In this document: positions 1-12,227 of the stretch, one piece after another
Layout of the letters: the number at the start of each line of letters is the position of its first letter
Position numbering within the stretch: the stretch's first letter is position 1
Assembly (NCBI GenBank): GCA_033239005.1
Contig: BSQZ01000009.1
Coordinates: 7,930,752 to 7,994,751, forward strand
Length of the DNA stretch: 64,000 nt
From: Lamellibrachia satsuma
Lineage: Eukaryota > Annelida > Polychaeta > Sabellida > Siboglinidae
Direction: 5' to 3'
Made by a program: the position numbers and the translations under genes
The notes under the pieces: generated by a model
Databases searched by the model: none
Told to the model about the DNA's origin: nothing
Seen by the model: the letters and a program-made list of their open reading frames with translations, nothing else

Positions 1-169
1 TACCATGTGGTTGCACATTTCTGGAAATTACTGCACTGCCATACTGCTTAGTACACACTGCAAATGTCTGGCCTTGGAACTTGTTGGCAGAGAGCAGGGG
101 CAGATTAATATATGGAGGAAAGACAGACTATCAAGTAGCCTAAAATACATCCTTCAACTGTGTCATCAT

Positions 170-450
170 TCCCCTTCATCGGCTTGCTTATTCCTCATCA
201 TTCTCATCAGCCACACATTCCTTCCTCTTCATCTTCATTCTTCATCATCCTCATTTTATTATTCTCATTCATCAACCTCATTCTTCATCATCCTCACTTC
301 TTATAATTCTCAATTCTTATTAATCATCATCCCCATCCATTAACATCATCCTCATTCATCATCATCCTCATTCATCATCATCATCCCCACTCATTGTCAT
401 CCTCAGTCATCCGTCATCCCCATTCATCATCATCCTTGTTCCTTATCATT
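170..450. repeat. Degenerate ATC/TCATCC trinucleotide-type repeat
   Basis: This stretch is built from imperfect CATCATCC, TCATTC and CATCATCAT units on the plus strand. The unit drifts, so it is an old, diverged simple repeat. Open frames across it are low-complexity and are not credible proteins. Confidence 0.75.
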
Positions 451-642
451 GTCACAACATGTTTGAAACATTCAGTATATTAATCATGTTGTTAGTTACC
501 TTTACTTTTGTATTCCTCAGATGAAAGCAGGTTAGTTTTCATTGTTTTATGTCTACCTCAAAATCTGAACTACCTTTTCGCCAAGCCTATATGTGCAAAA
601 ACAGAGCTGATTACTTGGCAACCAAAGCTTGGACATAGAAGA

Positions 643-903
643 CCATGGAGACCAGTGAGACCAGGGAGACCAGGGAGACCATGGAGACCATGGAGACCAG
701 TGAGACCAGGGAGACTATGGAGACCAGGGAGACCAGTGAGACCAGGGAGACCAGGGAGACTATGGAGACCAGGGAGACCAGGGAGACTATGGAGACCAGT
801 GAGACCAGGGAGACTATGGAGACCAGGGAGACCAGTGAGACCAGGGAGACCATGGAGACCAGGGAGATCAGGAAGACCATGGAGACCAGGGAGACCATGT
901 AGA
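643..903. repeat. 9-bp minisatellite (GGGAGACCA family)
   Basis: About 29 tandem copies of a 9-bp unit alternate between GGGAGACCA, GTGAGACCA, ATGGAGACC and GGGAGACTA variants. Because 9 is a multiple of 3, frames on both strands stay open and encode Glu-Thr-Arg/Met-rich or Val-Ser-Leu-rich repetitive peptides. These are consequences of the array. No splice signals or conserved flanks support a gene. The variant order has a loose higher-order pattern, with GTGAGACCA recurring. Confidence 0.93.
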
Positions 904-1176
904 CCATTTTGGCTTAACAAACCATTTAATGGAGATAAATGCACCATTTTCAGCTGCTATGGTTGTGCAGCTGCTACCGTTGTTACAGGGTCTTAATTGG
1001 TCTTGTCTAATCGCACTTGTCTTCCAGGAAAAGCTGACTACCCTGGTAATCCATCAAGCTACCCCACAGCTTACATTTTAACGCCTTGCTGACTTCACAG
1101 TGCTGGTACAAGTTAACTATTCTTGCCAGCATCAAAAAGACACTGGAGCCAAATATTAACCTCAATGAACCTGTTT

Positions 1177-1308
1177 TTATTCAGCATCTTTCTGTTCCAC
1201 TTTGTCAGTGACAGCTGAGGCTTGCCATTTGAGATGCTTCTGGAAAATTACTCTCTCAAATTGCATTCTGGAAGCCTGTCTGCGGATGTAGCGGTGCAGC
1301 ATCACGTT
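1177..1308 (-). CDS. Terminal coding exon of an unidentified minus-strand gene
   Basis: On the minus strand a good acceptor (TCATTTCAG) is followed by 43 codons and a TAA stop at 1177-1179. The peptide starts NVMLHRYIRRQASRMQ and ends KVEQKDAE. It is basic and Gln-rich, predicted helical, with ordinary codon usage. The stop overlaps an AATAAA hexamer, so polyadenylation may lie just downstream. The upstream exons should lie at higher coordinates on the minus strand, but I could not find one convincingly. The family was not recognised. Confidence 0.5.
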   Translation of the reverse strand, partial: NVMLHRYIRRQASRMQFERVIFQKHLKWQASAVTDKVEQKDAE

Positions 1309-1312
1309 CTGA

Positions 1313-3100
1313 AATGATTTATAAGAAACAATTAGAGCCCCAAGACAAGACTAACGTTATAAATCTTAAAATAACCTTGAAAATATATCAGTTACATAAA
1401 ATATAAATGTGGCGCATGTTATATAAAACTGAAGTGTTTAACAAATGTTCTGTTAAATATATAATTGCATACTGTACTGAAAAAATTAATTAGACACCTT
1501 GAAATATAGTCTGTTAATGGTTAATGGCCTCATTGTGATGATATTGGTTGTAGTAGCACTGTTCTGTGTAATTAATTGATGTTTCAAAAAGTTGAATCAA
1601 AAGATGACCTTGTTGCAAAGACATTACTTGCTAAGTCTTGGTTAGGGTTTTTTTGGTAGTTTTTAACATTTCAATTCTGACTTGAAACGAAAGATGACAG
1701 CAGCCAGAGTGTCTGCTATAGTGCTATTTGCAGTGAAGTACTCAGTATGTAGCGTGTCAATGTTTTAACTGATGGCTGTCTTGGTATGTATCAAGAACCC
1801 ATCAAAGAGTTTTCGTTTTTGCACCCTGCACATAACAGTCATGTTTCTGGTTAGACATTTACAATTGCAACAAGACAGATTTATGACAGCATTCCAGCTT
1901 TGTATTGCCAGCATATATGTTCATGTTAAATAAGAATAAGAATAATTGAACAAGACATGGAATTTCACGTCACGCTCACGCACACATAATGGTTGTGGCG
2001 TTCCCAAGGTTAAACGGTCCAACAACTGGGACAGTGGAATAGTTGTGATTTAATAGATTCATTATATACATTTACAGAGTTTGCTGTAAATTTACCTTTC
2101 TGCCAGGTTAGTTTTATTTCCTATTTAATATGTTTATCAGTTGATTTGTGACTAGCAATATAGACTAGATTTTTAAGACAATTATCAAGTGTGTCATTTT
2201 TAGTAAGTTGATTGTTGTCTATTGATAATAATATTAATAAATTCACATGCCGAGTCATTGTTATAGAAATGGTATACAGCTTATGATCAACATCACCCAT
2301 GGATGTATAAGGACATAAATAAATAAATAATCAGCTGAACATGGTCTTTGTTACGTTTGACATTTCAGTGGTCGTTTCCAGGAGATGTAAATTCACTCTT
2401 TTATGGCTTGAGAAACTAAGCACTGGGCTTGTGAGTGAAGATTGGCTTGCAGTGGATTTAACCTTCCAAGGAAACCTGACATCTCATACTAAGTTGTAGT
2501 ACTTTGTGGGGATAATAAGATGATAACTGAGACAGAAAGCTACGGCTGATGATGACAAATCACAATGGAAGTGCACGTAGGTCGCCTATAGGAACTGTGC
2601 CTCTAATGATACTTGCCTATGTAGGATTCGCTAAAAATATCCATTTCTTTCTGGTGTCTCCAGGAAAACAGAACCGCAGAGAGGGGAAATCGATGTGGAT
2701 GACAGGAGGCAGGTGATTGTTTGACAGGGAGTGGGTCGTTAGTCTGCAGGCAGTGGTCCGACATAATCAACTGGCTATTGCCAGTCTCTTGGCGCTGAAA
2801 CTGATCTCTTGCTGTTTGTACAGTAGCAACTTGGCTGACACACCAATTAGCATGTTAGGCTCAGTTGGGACATACAGTATTTGTGCTGAAACAGTAGTTG
2901 TTTTCTCTGTATGAATGAACTGACCTGTATGTCCGAAAATCAGTTCACTGACGCATTGGTCATGAGAGGTCACCCCAGGTCACTAGGTCACAGTACCCTG
3001 GGTGAGATTCATTGGTGGCAAATGGTTAGTCAGATTTATGACCAACATAGTCCATCTTCTTTTCAGGGGTCAGACCACAGTTGACCTTCCTGTTTATTGT
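1313..3100. other. AT-rich non-coding DNA, no gene recognised
   Basis: No convincing coding exon or mobile element was seen. One weak plus-strand exon candidate lies at about 2664-2712. It has a CTCCAG acceptor and a GTGATT donor, and the frame between them reads TEPQRGEIDVDDRR. It has no recognised homology. Confidence 0.4.
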
Positions 3101-3101
3101 T

Positions 3102-3115
3102 ACACACACGCGCAT

Positions 3116-3150
<35 letters not shown>

Positions 3151-3160
3151 CACACACACT
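3102..3160. repeat. (CACG)n / (CA)n microsatellite
   Basis: A tract of ACACACGCG passes into roughly ten CACG tetranucleotides and ends in a CA dinucleotide run. The alternating purine-pyrimidine pattern favours Z-DNA. Confidence 0.93.
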
Positions 3161-5018
3161 TGTGATTGTGATATGTGAAATTAAACAATTCATAGGCATA
3201 TTTACAGGTTTGTTTGTAGAAGCTATTGCCTGTGAAATAGTGCAATTTTTTTTTAACAGGCAGAGGGATTTATGGGAATTTTTCTACCATGGGCGCATGA
3301 ATACATGGCTATTTTTAAAAATATTTGTAAATATTGATGGGCATCGCACGGGGGGGGGCATTTAAATAGAGCTGGAGGTATGTGATTTTGACAAAACTTG
3401 GTCAGCATGTCAATGTCAAAACGTTAACATGGCCACCAATGCAATTTTGCACTGTGGTCTGACCTCTTCATAAGAGACAGTCTGGCTGCTTCTATGTGTG
3501 TCTGTCAAACCACTTCCTTATTTTTTTGCATGATTATTCTTTATTACTCTCTTCATAAAAATACAATATAAATGGTTTTTAAGCTGTTCATGGTTGACTA
3601 AATACATATGCATGGCATGCATATATTTTATGTTTTGTTTGTACCATCGAAAGTGTTGCATGTTGAAGAAATTGTTTGTGTTAAAGCTTAATTAATCCTT
3701 TGTTTTCATTAGAGAAATATGTTATTATTAAAAATAAACATATTCCAGGAGATGTAATATAATTATGTAGTATTTAGAAGGTTTTAAATAAATTGTCAGT
3801 GAAGACTGAAGCAACAAATACTACTAAAACAACTGTTTAATTATTTGAAAATAAATGTCCAGCACAACTTTTTGTTAATGTTTATGATTTAAAACTGTGC
3901 AGTTACCATGGAGCACGCAAAGTGGCGGGAATTCTTAGTCATTTGAATATGCAGAGAAAGATAATGCATTGTAATAATTTATTTTATCAAGTATAACTAA
4001 TACCTATAGGTGCCCCGGCAGCGGGGCGGTTCAGTAATGGGCTGCTATCAGTTGCATTCCTCATTTAATGACTTTGTTTGTGTTGAATTGCCACCGGACT
4101 GGGGGATTGATAGACTGGTGTTTTACTGGAGACAGTGTAGGGGCTGTCAGAGGAACATTGCCCTTTTTAACAAAGTCTGAGCTAGACAGCTGTGCTGGAT
4201 TGTAATTGGAACGCACAAATAGCTTCAGCCCTTATTGTCATCATGCGACAGCATAATTACTTAATTATGTCACTTGTTGTTCACATGCAGCTTTTGATAT
4301 TCTTTGATAAGGACACAAACTGTTGTTTGATAAAGGCAGCCATTTGTATTTTTGATAAGGACAATAATTGTTTTTTTTTTATATTGATAAAAACCTGTAT
4401 CACTAATCAGAATTGTATTGCCAGCCATTGTTTAGCAGTATTAAGTTTAATATTAATCTTTGATATCCACCTAAAGGTTTTCATACATAGATGTGGCACC
4501 TACACAAATATGTTGGCCTACTTAGTCACTGACCAGTTAGACTCGGAGCTATGATCAACAGGTATTGCAATAGATAAGCTTGTGATAATGCTGTTAAATC
4601 AACATTACTTACTGTAAAGACATGAAAAGACAACATCATGCTAGCTATGAAAAACGCTGATGTCAACTAGAAACTTGTGTTATTTTGTATCAAATTTGAA
4701 GGCTACTGCACAGTATAGCAAACTGCCTCACTTCAGTCTGCTGTTTATTGTCTATCGTTTGGATGGGGGTTCTCATTGATCAATAAATGTCACATCTTTA
4801 GATTTCAGTAGAAGGCTTCAGAGAACTGACAGCCAAGCAGTGTCTGTGAGCTGCCTGAAAGCCTCCAGCCAAGCTGGCTGTCACGTCATATTAAATCGGT
4901 GGCCAGTTTGGGGGCTATTGGGACATGGCCCCTGTTGGCTTAAATTTTTTTTTTCATATGTAACCTATTGCAAATGGGTGACTAAGCCTGGCCCCTCTTA
5001 GCCTCTCCCCTTTGTTTG
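3161..5018. other. Non-coding DNA, no gene recognised
   Basis: The stretch is AT-rich, with frequent stops in all frames. A loose inverted repeat pairs TGACAGCCAAGC near 4828 with AGCTGGCTGTCA near 4872. This is too weak to call a structured RNA. Confidence 0.4.
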
Positions 5019-5050
5019 GTCGGTCGGTCGGTCGGTCGGTCGGTCGGTCG
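5019..5050. repeat. (GGTC)n microsatellite
   Basis: Eight uninterrupted GGTC/TCGG tetranucleotides are flanked by unique sequence. Confidence 0.9.
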
Positions 5051-5853
5051 CCAAAATTTAAGCATTACTTTGTTTGTCATTTATGTCATTTGCTTTTAAA
5101 TACAACAGTAACATTGAGTTATGTTACAACTTAAAACACAGGATTACATGTTTAATATGTATGAATAAACAAGAAAATACCCCCATTGTGTTTCTTGCCA
5201 GCCTGTTTCTTCCCAGTACTCATCACCCAGACAGCCTGATTCAGTTTTAGCATCGCGAATCACAGCATGTCAGCATTTCACCTGAAGGCTAAAACAAAAG
5301 CCCACAGAATCAGTCCATCTGTCAGTATTGCTGGAAAACAGCCAAAAATGTTGGGTTTCTTGCTGTGCATGCATATGTGGTAGATAAGTAGGTAGTTGCA
5401 AGCAATAGTGGCCAAGTGCCAGTCTTGTGTCAGCCCCTATGTCACTACTATCATTACTGTGGTCAGATCTTGTTACCTGATCCTCATATCACCTTACAAG
5501 GTTTACCCAACTTCTGATCTTTGTAATTTCATCCCACTTTATCAGTTCACACTGTCTGTTTTTGTCATAGCTGTTGCATGGATATGTTTCATGGTTCAGT
5601 AATAATTGATAGCTAATAATAATGCTATCAAGATAGCAGTTTTTTCTCTGAAGAACTTGTAGTTATCTCGGATATTTCAGCCAAACCTCTCGGTCTTTGT
5701 CAGTAGACTGATGTCACCTACAGTATGCCCAAAATATCCAGAGAGATAATACCAAGTTTGTAGAGAGGTAAAAACTGCGTCATATTTCACATTCCAAGAG
5801 ACTGGACCATCAAACTAATGAAGGGTGATATTAGTTGTCCACAAGAAGCGAAG

Positions 5854-6162
5854 TACCGAATTCGACCCAACAAGCGTACAATATGCTCGAAAAAAATTCA
5901 GCCATGGAAAAATTTTAAGGAATCTGTTCTTATAAGCGTACACCAAAAAGTTTTTTCTCTAGACAATAATGTTTAACACAAGTGGTGTCATTACGTGACT
6001 AGTGTAGAACGACTATAAAGTGGTGCCAACTGCATAACACCAGTCGGTGACACTTTTCAATTGTTCCACACTGGTTATATTACAATAAATATGGATCCTG
6101 CTGATTAAAAAAGGTGGTGTAAGCTAATTAGGGCATGTATGCGTAATAGATCGAATACGGTA
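5854..6162. mobile_element. Palindromic MITE, family A, copy 1
   Basis: The 309-bp element begins TACCGAATTCGACCCAAC and ends in the inverse (GATCGAATACGGTA), so it has terminal inverted repeats flanked by TA. Its centre is also inverted: AAAGTGGTGCCAACTG pairs with GTGACACTTTTCAATTG, so most of the element can fold back on itself. A second copy in opposite orientation lies at 30,590-30,904. A TA target and palindromic structure fit a non-autonomous Tc1/mariner-type element. The superfamily is inferred. Confidence 0.82.
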
Positions 6163-6720
6163 TTTCAAAGCACCTGGTCAGGAAGCATTATTTTCATCCT
6201 AAAATGATAAAACAACGTGACAAAATAAAAGATGATGGGAAACTGTGGCATTCAAGGTGGCGACAGCTTGTTGGAAAACTTATTCGGTTATTTATGCATG
6301 ATTAATGAAAATGTAGCAACTTATCACGACCTTCATATAAAAACAAATACTTTTTTGTGCAGCTGGCAAACACCTTACCTTGACCGTGGGAAAGCACAAC
6401 CTTACAAATTTGTGGTTTTGTGAGCGCTGCTTTCAACTTTTGGAGTAACGTTGCATGAATTTTGAGCCTTGGGCTCATAGGCTTCTGGCCAGTTTTGTCG
6501 TTGGATGTGGTGATATATAGGAGGCAAGATTTATTTTAGGGCTAACATGTTGTTTAATATATAATAACAATAATAATAAGGTTTTTATTTAAGATAATAA
6601 GCATTTATATGTCCATAGGTATAATAAATAAATCTATAAATAAAAACAGTATATTTAAAAATTATACAAGGATGCTATCCACTGAAGCAGCAATTTCGAA
6701 ATACAAGCATGTCGCTAATC
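6163..6720. other. Non-coding AT-rich DNA
   Basis: Short open frames only. No homology or splice structure was recognised. Confidence 0.35.
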
Positions 6721-7043
<323 letters not shown>

Positions 7044-7087
7044 CTGGACATTTGTGTATTTACATATTTCCACTACTGCTGTTCACC

Positions 7088-7560
7088 CTGTGGATTCACA
7101 TCACCAGGGCAGGCATCATGTACATAGCTTGTGTGTTGTCATGTTTGGATTGTATGGGTGGATTCACATCACCAGGGCAGGCATCATATACATAGCTTGT
7201 GTGTTGTCATGTTTGGATTGTATGGGTGGATTCACATCACCAGGGCAGGCATCATATACATAGCTTGTGTGTTGTCATGTTTGGATTGTATGGGTGGATT
7301 CACATCACCAGGGCAGGCATCATATACATAGCTTGTGTGTTGTCATGTTTGGATTGTATGGGTGGATTCACATCACCAGGGCAGGCATCATATACATAGC
7401 TTGTGTGTTGTCATGTTTGGATTGTATGGGTGGATTCACATCACCAGGGCAGGCATCATATACATAACTTGTGTGTTGTCATGTTTGGATTGTATGGGTG
7501 GATTCACATCACCAGGGCAGGCATCATATACATAACTTGTATGTTGTCATGTTTGGATGG
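7088..7560. repeat. 68-bp minisatellite, about 7 copies
   Basis: The unit starts GGATTCACATCACCAGGGCA and recurs at 7092, 7160, 7228, 7296, 7364, 7432 and 7500. Inner copies are almost identical. The first and last have single substitutions. Because 68 is not a multiple of 3, the overlapping 66-codon frames are artefacts of the repeat, each ending where the next frame opens. Near-identity suggests recent expansion. Confidence 0.95.
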
Positions 7561-9489
7561 GTATGGGTAAGGCACCTAGGTAGGAGATGCATGCTGGCCT
7601 ACATCGCCTGCAGCTTGCTGTCCCACCAGTGTCTAAGTCCATCGGCAGGTGTGGTTTTGGAACAACCAGCCCCGCACTTTGTAACACGCGAACACTTTCC
7701 ATTCATGACACACCTTCATTGGCATTATTTAGGCACACACTAAGGACTCTCGTCCAATGTGCATATGGCAATGTGTAAAATATTGTTTTATGGACTATAA
7801 CCATTGTCTTGGAAGACATTTATAATTTTCTGTTATGATGGAATGGACTTTTATTTTGTACGTGCAGTGACTTTTAGTTGTTTATTTATTTATTTAGTTA
7901 TCAGACTTGGAGGATAGGGGTACTTGGCAGGGGCTGGGGAGCATCTCAACAAAAATCGTTTGTTTATGCAAAATTCAGCTTTACATTGGGTAATAATTCA
8001 TGAAACTTTCAGTGGACAAAATTATACAGTTTGAGTGGTAAAATTTAATGTTTGAATTTTGGACTGTTATTTATGAGAACCAGTGCATGACCTTCCAGTC
8101 ATGGTGGCATAGCCATACACCACCTTGGCACCTTGCCTAAAGTCAACCAAAGGCCCATAATGTTTTCGAACAGTTTGGCTATTGTATTTCTGTCTGCTAC
8201 TAAACCTATATATAGGTTTAATGTATGTTGATAGTCAAATGTACCATCAAACCAGTGACCTGGCTGGACGAATGTGACATAAATTAACCATTGACCTGAC
8301 TATTTATAAGCTCTGGTTACTGAATGTTTGGTTGAGGTTTGTAACTCGGGTCTAGCCAGCCGAAATCAGCGTGGATTCAAGCACCCTGGGTGGTTATTCA
8401 TAGTGCAGTGGCCACTTCACGAGAGGCGTAAACAGGGACATGGATCAAATACTTTTTGCCAGACTGCAAGTTTCAAATATGCGGGCACCATGCATGCACA
8501 TGCCACGGTCATGGTGCATGCATACTGCACAACAAAAGAAAATATAAATTTTTTTATTACCACCATAGTCGTAATAACACTTAATATCGCCATTATTTGG
8601 ATTTTTTATGTAATCATAAACTAAATGTTTACTTTCATGGTCAAATTAATTATTATTTTAAAACAAGATTCGGCTATTGTATAACTGGTACATGTTACCT
8701 TGCCTAAACAAAGTGTTGTTGCGGTTTGTTGACGCCCAATGATCTGTTATTCTTGACAGCTGGAGGCGGCCATTATTTATTACAGTGGCTACAGTTGACC
8801 CTGCACCTCAGTATAACATTTCTCTGTTACATAATTACATATCGCTTTGTTTACTAAATACTGTTTTCCCAGAAGGCACCTATTTGAACTGGGTGTGGGA
8901 TACTTTTTTGTAGTGCTGAGAAAGTTCTGTGGGAACAAAGTCAGTACCTGACAGACGCTTGTTCTTTATTGTATTTAGAGAAAGCGTCTCAAATTGGTTG
9001 TATCAGTTTGCATTATTCTTGAAAAAACACATTATGTGTAAAATATAGGTACTACTTGTTAAGTAGACATTTGTGACAAAAACTTGGTATTATCTAAGTG
9101 CCAAATGGATTTACTGGTAGTACTCAAATTGGTCATATTGTCACAATAATATGCCACTTTAAAGGAAATTCATTGATTACTGTATGTGGGAAAATCATAG
9201 ATGTCTCCACAATGCGTGATTTTAACCATCAAGTGCAACATTTCCTTCCTGATTATTGTAGAACTTGTCTAGACCTTGGAATGAAAAAGCACTCTGCTAT
9301 GTTTGCTGCCAGACTGTTATGATAGAAGTCATTGGAGGTGCATACAGCAGGTGCCAAGGACTACACAGACATAATTCAGCCATAATCCAGCGCTTACTTA
9401 CATCCATGTTGGGACGCCAGATATGGCCAGGCACTGTTTCCAAGCACACAGTGGCAGCTGTGGGAATGGTTGTCATTCATCAGTTACTT
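7561..9489. other. Non-coding DNA, no gene recognised
   Basis: Several open frames of 60-100 codons occur (for example 8328-8624) but have no start context, splice structure or recognisable similarity. Nothing else was identified. Confidence 0.35.
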
Positions 9490-9494
9490 TGTAT

Positions 9495-9600
9495 ACCTGG
9501 TGTGTGCCTGGTATGCGCCAGTGTGTGCCTGTGTGTGCCTGCGCATGCCTGTGTGTGCCTGCAGGCGTGCGCGTGCGTGTGTGTTTGTGTGTGACTGCAT
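9495..9600. repeat. Degenerate GTGTGTGCCT repeat / (GT)n
   Basis: About eight imperfect 10-14 bp units of GTGTGCCTG(GCGCAT) pass into GCGTGCGTGTGTG. The tract is low-complexity and purine-pyrimidine alternating. Confidence 0.75.
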
Positions 9601-9755
9601 GCATGGGATAGGGTGCTGATTATGCACCGACAATGCTCGCCTACACATACAGTAGTATTACACTCTACAGGACTGCATGTCAGTAATTTTACTAGCAATA
9701 TTATATTAGTATTGTTAGTTTCTTTTTTTGGCCTTTCCGAAGGACACGTGGTGGA

Positions 9756-9835
9756 TGTGTACATGGGTGCGTGCATAGCGCGTGCGTGGGTGTGTACATG
9801 GGTGCGTGCATAGCGCGTGCGTGGGTGTGTACATG
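9756..9835. repeat. 35-bp tandem repeat, 2.3 copies
   Basis: The segment beginning TGTGTACATGGGTGCGTGCA at 9756 repeats exactly at 9791 and begins a third time at 9826. Confidence 0.9.
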
Positions 9836-10237
9836 CATCAAAGGGGGCATTGCTTGTATCAATTGAAACTTTGCTGTCACAGTGGTCATATTTCTTGGTC
9901 AACCTTAGTTAACCTCAGAGTATTGTAGTGGGCCTGTATGTACCCTACAACTATATACTTAGTGGTCAGATGCACAATGTGTTGGTTTTAGCTTGACCGC
10001 AGCCAGTAGTAAGAAGATCTGGTCAGTTTTATGAATCATACTTGTCCTATTTCTATTGATCGCTGAAGTTGCTACACATAATAGTAGAGTTTGTTTGTTT
10101 GTAGACAGGAAGCAGAGTGTTTCCTCTCTGCGCTGTAGACAGTAAGACACCGGTTTTAGAAGTGACTGAATGCTGTTCCAATTGGCCGACTGTATATGTA
10201 GTTATTGTGGTGTTTAACACACTAGACACAATAAGGC

Positions 10238-10372
10238 GTAATAACACTGCCACCGGGTGTTTACACTACACCCTGTCAGTTGTAATAACACTACCACTGT
10301 GTGTTTACAATATGCACTGTCAGGTGAAATAACACTGCCACCAGGTGTTTACACTACACACTGTCAGGTGAA
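10238..10372. repeat. About 44-bp tandem repeat, 3 copies
   Basis: Three diverged units each carry AATAACACTGCCACC..GTGTTTACA followed by CACTGTCAGGTG. They start near 10,239, 10,283 and 10,328. No coding potential is seen. Confidence 0.8.
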
Positions 10373-10620
10373 ATCACAATAACACAGGCTGTTTATTTGC
10401 AAATTTGGGCAGCACTTACACTGTCGGCTGTTAAAAATACTTGACTAAATCATATAAATTAAATACTAAGTCAAGTGATGCTGATTGGTCAGTATTGTGT
10501 TGCTACTAGTAGGACAGGACCACCTGTTGGCCAAAATTAGTACCACCTGTTGAACTTTGTTAAATCTGGTACAGGAAAAGGGCAGGACTAGACAGCAAGG
10601 AAGGGGGTAATGGAGAGATA

Positions 10621-10965
10621 ATGGACGGACGGACGGACGGACGGACGGACGGACGGACGGATGGATGGACAGAAGGACGGATGGATGGACAGACGAATGG
10701 ATGGATGGACAGACGGACGGACGGACGGACGGACGGATGGATGGATGGACAGAAGGACGGATGGATGGACAGACGAATGGATGGATGGACAGACAGACGG
10801 ACGGACGGACGGACGGATGGATGGACAGAAGGACGGATGGATGGACAGACGAATGGATGGACAGACAGACAGACGGATGGATGGACGGACGGACGGATGG
10901 ACAGGCAGACGGACGGATGGACAGACGGATGGATGGATGGATGGACAGACGGACGGACAGATGGG
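10621..10965. repeat. GGAC/GGAT/AGAC tetranucleotide array
   Basis: About 345 bp of tetranucleotides (GGAC, GGAT, AGAC, AGAA) have a higher-order pattern of roughly 75-80 bp containing GGACAGAAGGACGGATGG and GACGAATGGATGG. All three plus frames and one minus frame remain open (Met-Asp-Gly-Trp-Thr or Pro-Ser-Val repeats), as expected for a 4-bp unit. The frames are not genes. Confidence 0.95.
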
Positions 10966-11589
10966 AAAGAGTGAACTAGTAGTATATGTATACATACATT
11001 TAAGTTTCCAAATGGTCACTGCAGTTTGATGTTAAGATATGCATGGTGTAGTTGTAATAGTTGAACACTATACCTTAGATATCAAATCAAGGCCATTATT
11101 TCCACTCCTGCCTGTGTGTCCAAGCCACACAGTTGAGTGGAGTGAAGCCAGGGGTATCATGCCTTGGTCCAGTTATGGATGTCAATAAACAGATTTCCAC
11201 AGTAGAAGACCACCAGATATGTGCAATTTTTCTGCGCTGTACAACGGAATGCTTTCAGGTAGTTTCATATAGGCGTGGTCGATGAGATGATGACGGTGTC
11301 ATTGATAAATGTGTCTGTCACCCCATGAGCTTCCACACCCTCCAAAGTCTCACACCCCACCCTCCCATACTGCGTGAGACCCTCTCACACCCCACACCGT
11401 TACACGATACGCCTACCTCAGTTTCTTACCATTCCTTATAGATGTGAATATAGAGCCATATGCCCTATATCAGCTTAGCATTTCCAAAAAATATAAACTA
11501 TGAATATTTCACTCCAGGTAAGGCCAAGAGCATAATAATTGGACGTAAAAAAGCGAACATACATTAGCATGGAAGGCACCAAAATAAAA

Positions 11590-11835
11590 AATTAATAAAA
11601 TCAATTAAATGTATTTTATACTAAGTATTTATGTTCAGAATTTAAATGTGTATACACTATAGTTTATATTTCTTTTATTAATTTGACATTTAATTTTGGT
11701 GGCTACCAAAATACAAATATATCAAATAAATTAAATGTCAAAGTAACAAAATATTCCAACCCAAAATATCAACTACCAGTGTATACAGATTTAAATTTTG
11801 AACATAAGTAGTTATTATTATATACATTTACAATA
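11590..11835. mobile_element. Imperfect fold-back element (MITE-like)
   Basis: Left-arm motifs TTATGTTCAGAATTTAAAT and GTGTATACAC (about 11,630-11,660) recur inverted as ATTTAAATTTTGAACATAAG and GTGTATACAG (about 11,775-11,810). TTTGACATTTAAT near 11,681 pairs with ATTAAATGTCAAA near 11,731. The centre is a TTTTGGTGGCTACCAAAA palindrome near 11,700. An indel disrupts the symmetry. No ORF is present. Confidence 0.7.
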
Positions 11836-11893
11836 CATAATTGTTTCTACTTGCATGTTTAAGATTGGTAACATGTAATTATAAATTATGAAG

Positions 11894-11945
11894 TAAAAAT
11901 TCCCACAATTTATAACTTAACAGTTATAAATTGTGGGAATTTTTA
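11894..11945. repeat. Perfect 24-bp stem hairpin
   Basis: The 24-bp arms at 11,894-11,917 and 11,922-11,945 are exact inverted complements around a TAAC loop. The AAAAATTCCCACAATTTATA core is AT-rich. It may be a very short fold-back repeat or a MITE remnant. Confidence 0.9.
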
Positions 11946-12227
11946 TAGTCAGCAGATGATGTTGTGTGTTTATAAATACAAGTAAGTGTGACTTTAGAGA
12001 GGTTGTCGGGCCGGGTCAACAACTCAGACTGCTGCAGTCAAGGGTATGTGCATTCCACACACTTGGCGAGAATGGCTCGAGTTTTGAGTACTGCTACAAG
12101 AACGAGAATGTATACAGGGAACATGACGTGAACACAGCGTTAATATTATGATAGCCACCCAAAGTTACAGAGGTTATTCTAATTAATCGGTGTAGCCAAA
12201 CTATTTTTGACATCCCGAATCCTCATA

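Noticed and set aside
4828..4885. miRNA-like hairpin
   Set aside because: Only about 11 bp pair across a long loop, with no extended stem.
7088..7560. CRISPR-like array
   Set aside because: Repeats are contiguous without unique spacers and the DNA is clearly eukaryotic.
7054..7743. Series of overlapping 66-codon frames
   Set aside because: They repeat every 68 bp and are frame artefacts of a minisatellite.
10588..11029. Long open frames on both strands (Met-Asp-Gly-Arg-Thr and Pro-Ser-Val repeats)
   Set aside because: They are produced by the GGAC/GGAT tetranucleotide array, which leaves many frames open at once.
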